A stretch of DNA of 64,000 bases from Acidobacteriaceae bacterium (GTDB taxonomy: Bacteria; Acidobacteriota; Terriglobia; Terriglobales; Acidobacteriaceae). Below the pieces are notes generated by a model. The model was not told the DNA's origin. It made no database searches and worked only from the letters and a program-made list of their open reading frames with translations. The translations under genes were made by a program, and so were the position numbers. Of the stretch, positions 62,160-64,000 are shown piece after piece. The stretch is from NCBI GenBank assembly GCA_003156805.1, contig PMHV01000034.1:103785-167784 (forward strand), in the 5' to 3' direction. The first letter of the stretch is position 1. Every line of letters starts with the position of its first letter.

Positions 62160-63640
62160 GCGCAGTCCTTTTCAATCGCCCAGAGTTCTAAATCCACTCC
62201 CATGCGTCGGCGCGGCAACAGCGTCAGCCGTATTCCCGCCGCATGGAACCGCACCCGCACTTTTTGCACGGCACGGCTGCGCCCCAGGTTCAGTGCGCGC
62301 GCCAGCCGCAGCAGCAGAATCGCTTTCTGCACTCCCGCCCGGTCCGCGGGATCGAGCGCCTTCATCGCCCCGTCCTCCGTGGTGGGACGCGACTTTCCCA
62401 GATACCGCGCAATGGCCGCAATCAGTCGCCTCTGCCGCGGACTGTAACCGAGAATTTCCGAGTTCGAAATAATGTAGTACGCATGGCGGTGGCGGCCGTT
62501 CCGGTTGACGTAGTCTCCCACCTCGTAGAGCATCGCCGCCGCCGCCAGCCATTCCCGGAATTCCGGCGGCAGGTTGTGTACCGGCCGCAGCGCCGAGAAC
62601 AGCAGCATGGCCGAGTCGCGCACGTCGAGCGCATGTTTCATATCCACGTGGTAGTGAGCCACCGCGTGGGCGATCGACTCCCAGCGCTCCGATTCGATCT
62701 GTTTTCCCGAGCGCGTGCTGCGGTCGTATTCGGCCGCCATCTGCGCCAGCAGTCCGTCGCGCAACCCGAGCGGCGAATAGCGAAAGCCCTTGAGATGGCA
62801 GCGGTCCAGGAGTTCGTGATACACCATCGCCCCGGCGGCAATGATTTCGGCCCGCCGCGGACCAATGCCCTCAATCTTTCGCCGCTCGGCAACTGGAAGC
62901 CGCGTCAGCCGCTTGGCGATGCGCGTCATTTCCACGCGTGAAACCAGCGCACGCGCTTGTCTTCCGTTCTTGCGCAAATGGCTCGCCGCGGCTGCCAGCG
63001 CGGCCGCCGTCCCCGAGGTCGCAATCACATTCTTAACTTTAGCTGCGACGATGCGCGCGGCCACCCGGTCCACTTCCCGCGCCACAAACCCGCGCAGGCG
63101 TTCGCTCTCTCCTTTGCGCGGCGGATCGTGGCGGAGAAATTCATCCGTCAGCCGCACCGCGCCCAGCGGCAAGCTGAATGTCTCGCGAATGTGCCCCCGG
63201 CTGGAGACGGTCAGTTCGCAGCTTCCGCCTCCCAGGTCGATCATCAGCGTCGGAGACGCATCCACCCGAGGACTCGATACCAGTCCCAGGTGAATCAGGC
63301 GGGCTTCTTCCACGCCCGAGATGATCTCTACCTTCCAGCCCGTGGCCGAGCGAACCCACTCCAGAAAAGCCTGCGAATTGCGGGCATCGCGCAGCGCACT
63401 GGTAGCCACCACTCGGACGGAATCGGCAACCAACTGTTGCGCAGCGCGATGAAAGCGCCGCAGCACCTTCACCGTTTCCGCCATCGATTCCGGCGTGAGG
63501 AACCCGGAGCGAAACGCTCCTTCGCCCAGGCGCGTGACCTCGCGGTCTTCGTGCACGGGCCGCAGCCGTCCCCGCGTAAGCCGTGCGATCTTCAGCCGGA
63601 CGGAATTCGAACCGATATCAACCGCGGCGAACGTTGGCAT
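62111..63640 (-). CDS. ppx: Exopolyphosphatase/guanosine pentaphosphate phosphatase (Ppx/GppA)
   Basis: 509 residues, start ATG 63640. The ASKHA ATPase-like fold is clear: AAVDIGSNSVRLKIARL (phosphate-1), VRVVATSALRDARNS, MIDLGGGSCELTVSSRG (phosphate-2) and VIATSGTAAALAA. The C-terminal half is an HD-type helical domain (about 320-500), as in longer Ppx proteins, with IAHAVAHYHVDMKHA and AAMLYEVGDYVNRNGRHRHA. It degrades polyphosphate and possibly pppGpp. It faces sixA with a 49-base overlap at the 3' ends, which gives antisense potential between synthesis and breakdown genes. Divergent from ruvC. Confidence 0.94.
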   Translation of the reverse strand: MPTFAAVDIGSNSVRLKIARLTRGRLRPVHEDREVTRLGEGAFRSGFLTPESMAETVKVLRRFHRAAQQLVADSVRVVATSALRDARNSQAFLEWVRSATGWKVEIISGVEEARLIHLGLVSSPRVDASPTLMIDLGGGSCELTVSSRGHIRETFSLPLGAVRLTDEFLRHDPPRKGESERLRGFVAREVDRVAARIVAAKVKNVIATSGTAAALAAAASHLRKNGRQARALVSRVEMTRIAKRLTRLPVAERRKIEGIGPRRAEIIAAGAMVYHELLDRCHLKGFRYSPLGLRDGLLAQMAAEYDRSTRSGKQIESERWESIAHAVAHYHVDMKHALDVRDSAMLLFSALRPVHNLPPEFREWLAAAAMLYEVGDYVNRNGRHRHAYYIISNSEILGYSPRQRRLIAAIARYLGKSRPTTEDGAMKALDPADRAGVQKAILLLRLARALNLGRSRAVQKVRVRFHAAGIRLTLLPRRRMGVDLELWAIEKDCAYFREVFGRELSTAVA

Positions 63641-63714
63641 GGGGAAGCCTCACAGTTTACATGGCCTGCGCCGCCCGGTCATCTTCGTCATCCGACTGCG
63701 GTACACTCTTCTCC

Positions 63715-64000
63715 ATGCGGGTTCTCGGCATCGATTGCGGAGGCGCCTACACCGGCTACGGGGTAGTCGAACTGCACCACGGCGGACAATTGTGCTGCCT
63801 GGTATGCGGCGTCATCAAGCTTTCTCCCCGCGAGCCGCTGCCGCGGCGCTTGTCGCGCATTTTTACTCAACTCGGCGAAGTTATCGCCGAGCACCAGCCC
63901 GATCAGGTCGCGATTGAAGACGTGTTTTACGCGTTGAATGTGAAGTCGGCGCTGAAGCTGGGGCAGGTGCGCGGCGTGGCCATGCTGGCCGCCGCCTCGG
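63715..64000 (+). CDS. ruvC: Holliday junction endonuclease RuvC (N-terminal part, cut by window end)
   Basis: The open frame starts at ATG 63715 and runs past the right edge. 95 residues are visible: VLGIDCGGAYTGYGVVEL holds the first catalytic Asp (D6), and QVAIEDVFYALNVKSALKLG contains the second acidic residue (Glu) and the conserved helix. The usual P after the Asp is replaced by C in GIDCG. The second half, with the last catalytic acids, is off the window. It cleaves Holliday junctions in recombination with RuvAB. Divergent from ppx, 74 bases apart. Confidence 0.93.
   Translation, partial: MRVLGIDCGGAYTGYGVVELHHGGQLCCLVCGVIKLSPREPLPRRLSRIFTQLGEVIAEHQPDQVAIEDVFYALNVKSALKLGQVRGVAMLAAAS

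Noticed and set aside
1..64000. tRNA, rRNA or CRISPR
   Set aside because: No tRNA T-loop/anticodon pattern, rRNA stretch or repeat-spacer series was recognised by reading; a covariance search would be needed to rule out small RNAs.

Overview
The window looks like a chromosomal segment of a soil-type Acidobacteriota, most likely class Terriglobia (Koribacter/Sulfotelmatobacter-like). This is inferred from gene content and style: large eukaryote-type Ser/Thr kinases fused to TPR and PEGA modules, secreted beta-propeller and BNR-repeat proteins, energy-transducer TonB-like proteins, a Tad pilus locus, type II NADH dehydrogenase, GC-rich coding DNA, and short dispersed hairpin repeats of the type CTTCGGCTTCGCTCAGGGCA. 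No rRNA, tRNA, CRISPR array, prophage or complete insertion sequence was seen. About 50 protein-coding genes are supported; two are cut by the window edges (a pseudokinase at the left, ruvC at the right) and one (vapC) is frameshifted.

Layout. 1-11 kb: a membrane-anchored Ser/Thr pseudokinase that lacks its catalytic Asp and DFG motifs; a secreted PQQ-type beta-propeller protein; a 1666-residue active-looking Ser/Thr kinase with TPR, membrane and PEGA parts; a secreted amidohydrolase. 11-18.3 kb: a tightly packed plus-strand operon (four 4-base stop/start overlaps) of an ECF sigma factor, a giant ZAS/FecR-type anti-sigma fusion, two ABC ATPases and two ABC-2 permeases, the last carrying a BamE-like insert. 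18.4-22.1 kb: small secreted proteins (DUF541/SIMPL, VirB10-like C-terminal fold) and an HD-GYP response regulator, divergent from a 1169-residue hybrid-like sensor kinase (22.2-25.8 kb) whose receiver domain lacks the phospho-acceptor Asp. 25.8-30.4 kb: minus-strand ndh, nfeD, slipin and a SPOR protein. 30.4-35.1 kb: a polytopic membrane protein, a BNR/sialidase-like secreted protein and a lipoprotein. 35.1-36.3 kb: a repeat-rich stretch with a VapBC-type locus whose toxin is frameshifted.

36.3-46.5 kb is a minus-strand Tad/Flp pilus operon in the order flp, cpaB, cpaC, cpaE, cpaF, tadB, tadC, followed by a DUF192 gene and a very long, proline/glycine-rich TonB-like protein. A 130-bp MITE-like element sits between cpaF and tadB. 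Upstream of flp lie four polytopic GT-C/GT87-like glycosyltransferase candidates (46.8-51.9 kb), then an FHA-GAF-SpoIIE phosphatase, a GH15 glucoamylase and a secreted TPR protein. 57.3-63.7 kb is a phosphate block: an Rrf2 regulator, pstS with a recognisable Pho box, ppk1, sixA and ppx/gppA.

Themes. Protein phosphorylation recurs: kinase, pseudokinase, histidine kinase, FHA phosphatase, SixA. So does envelope building: Tad pilus, TonB-like protein, glycosyltransferases, ABC exporters, SPOR, slipin/NfeD. The best candidate for an undescribed system is the 11.2-18.3 kb sigma/anti-sigma/dual ABC operon. The unusual anti-sigma fusion and the BamE-like permease insert suggest an envelope-sensing regulon that controls its own exporter; this function is an inference.
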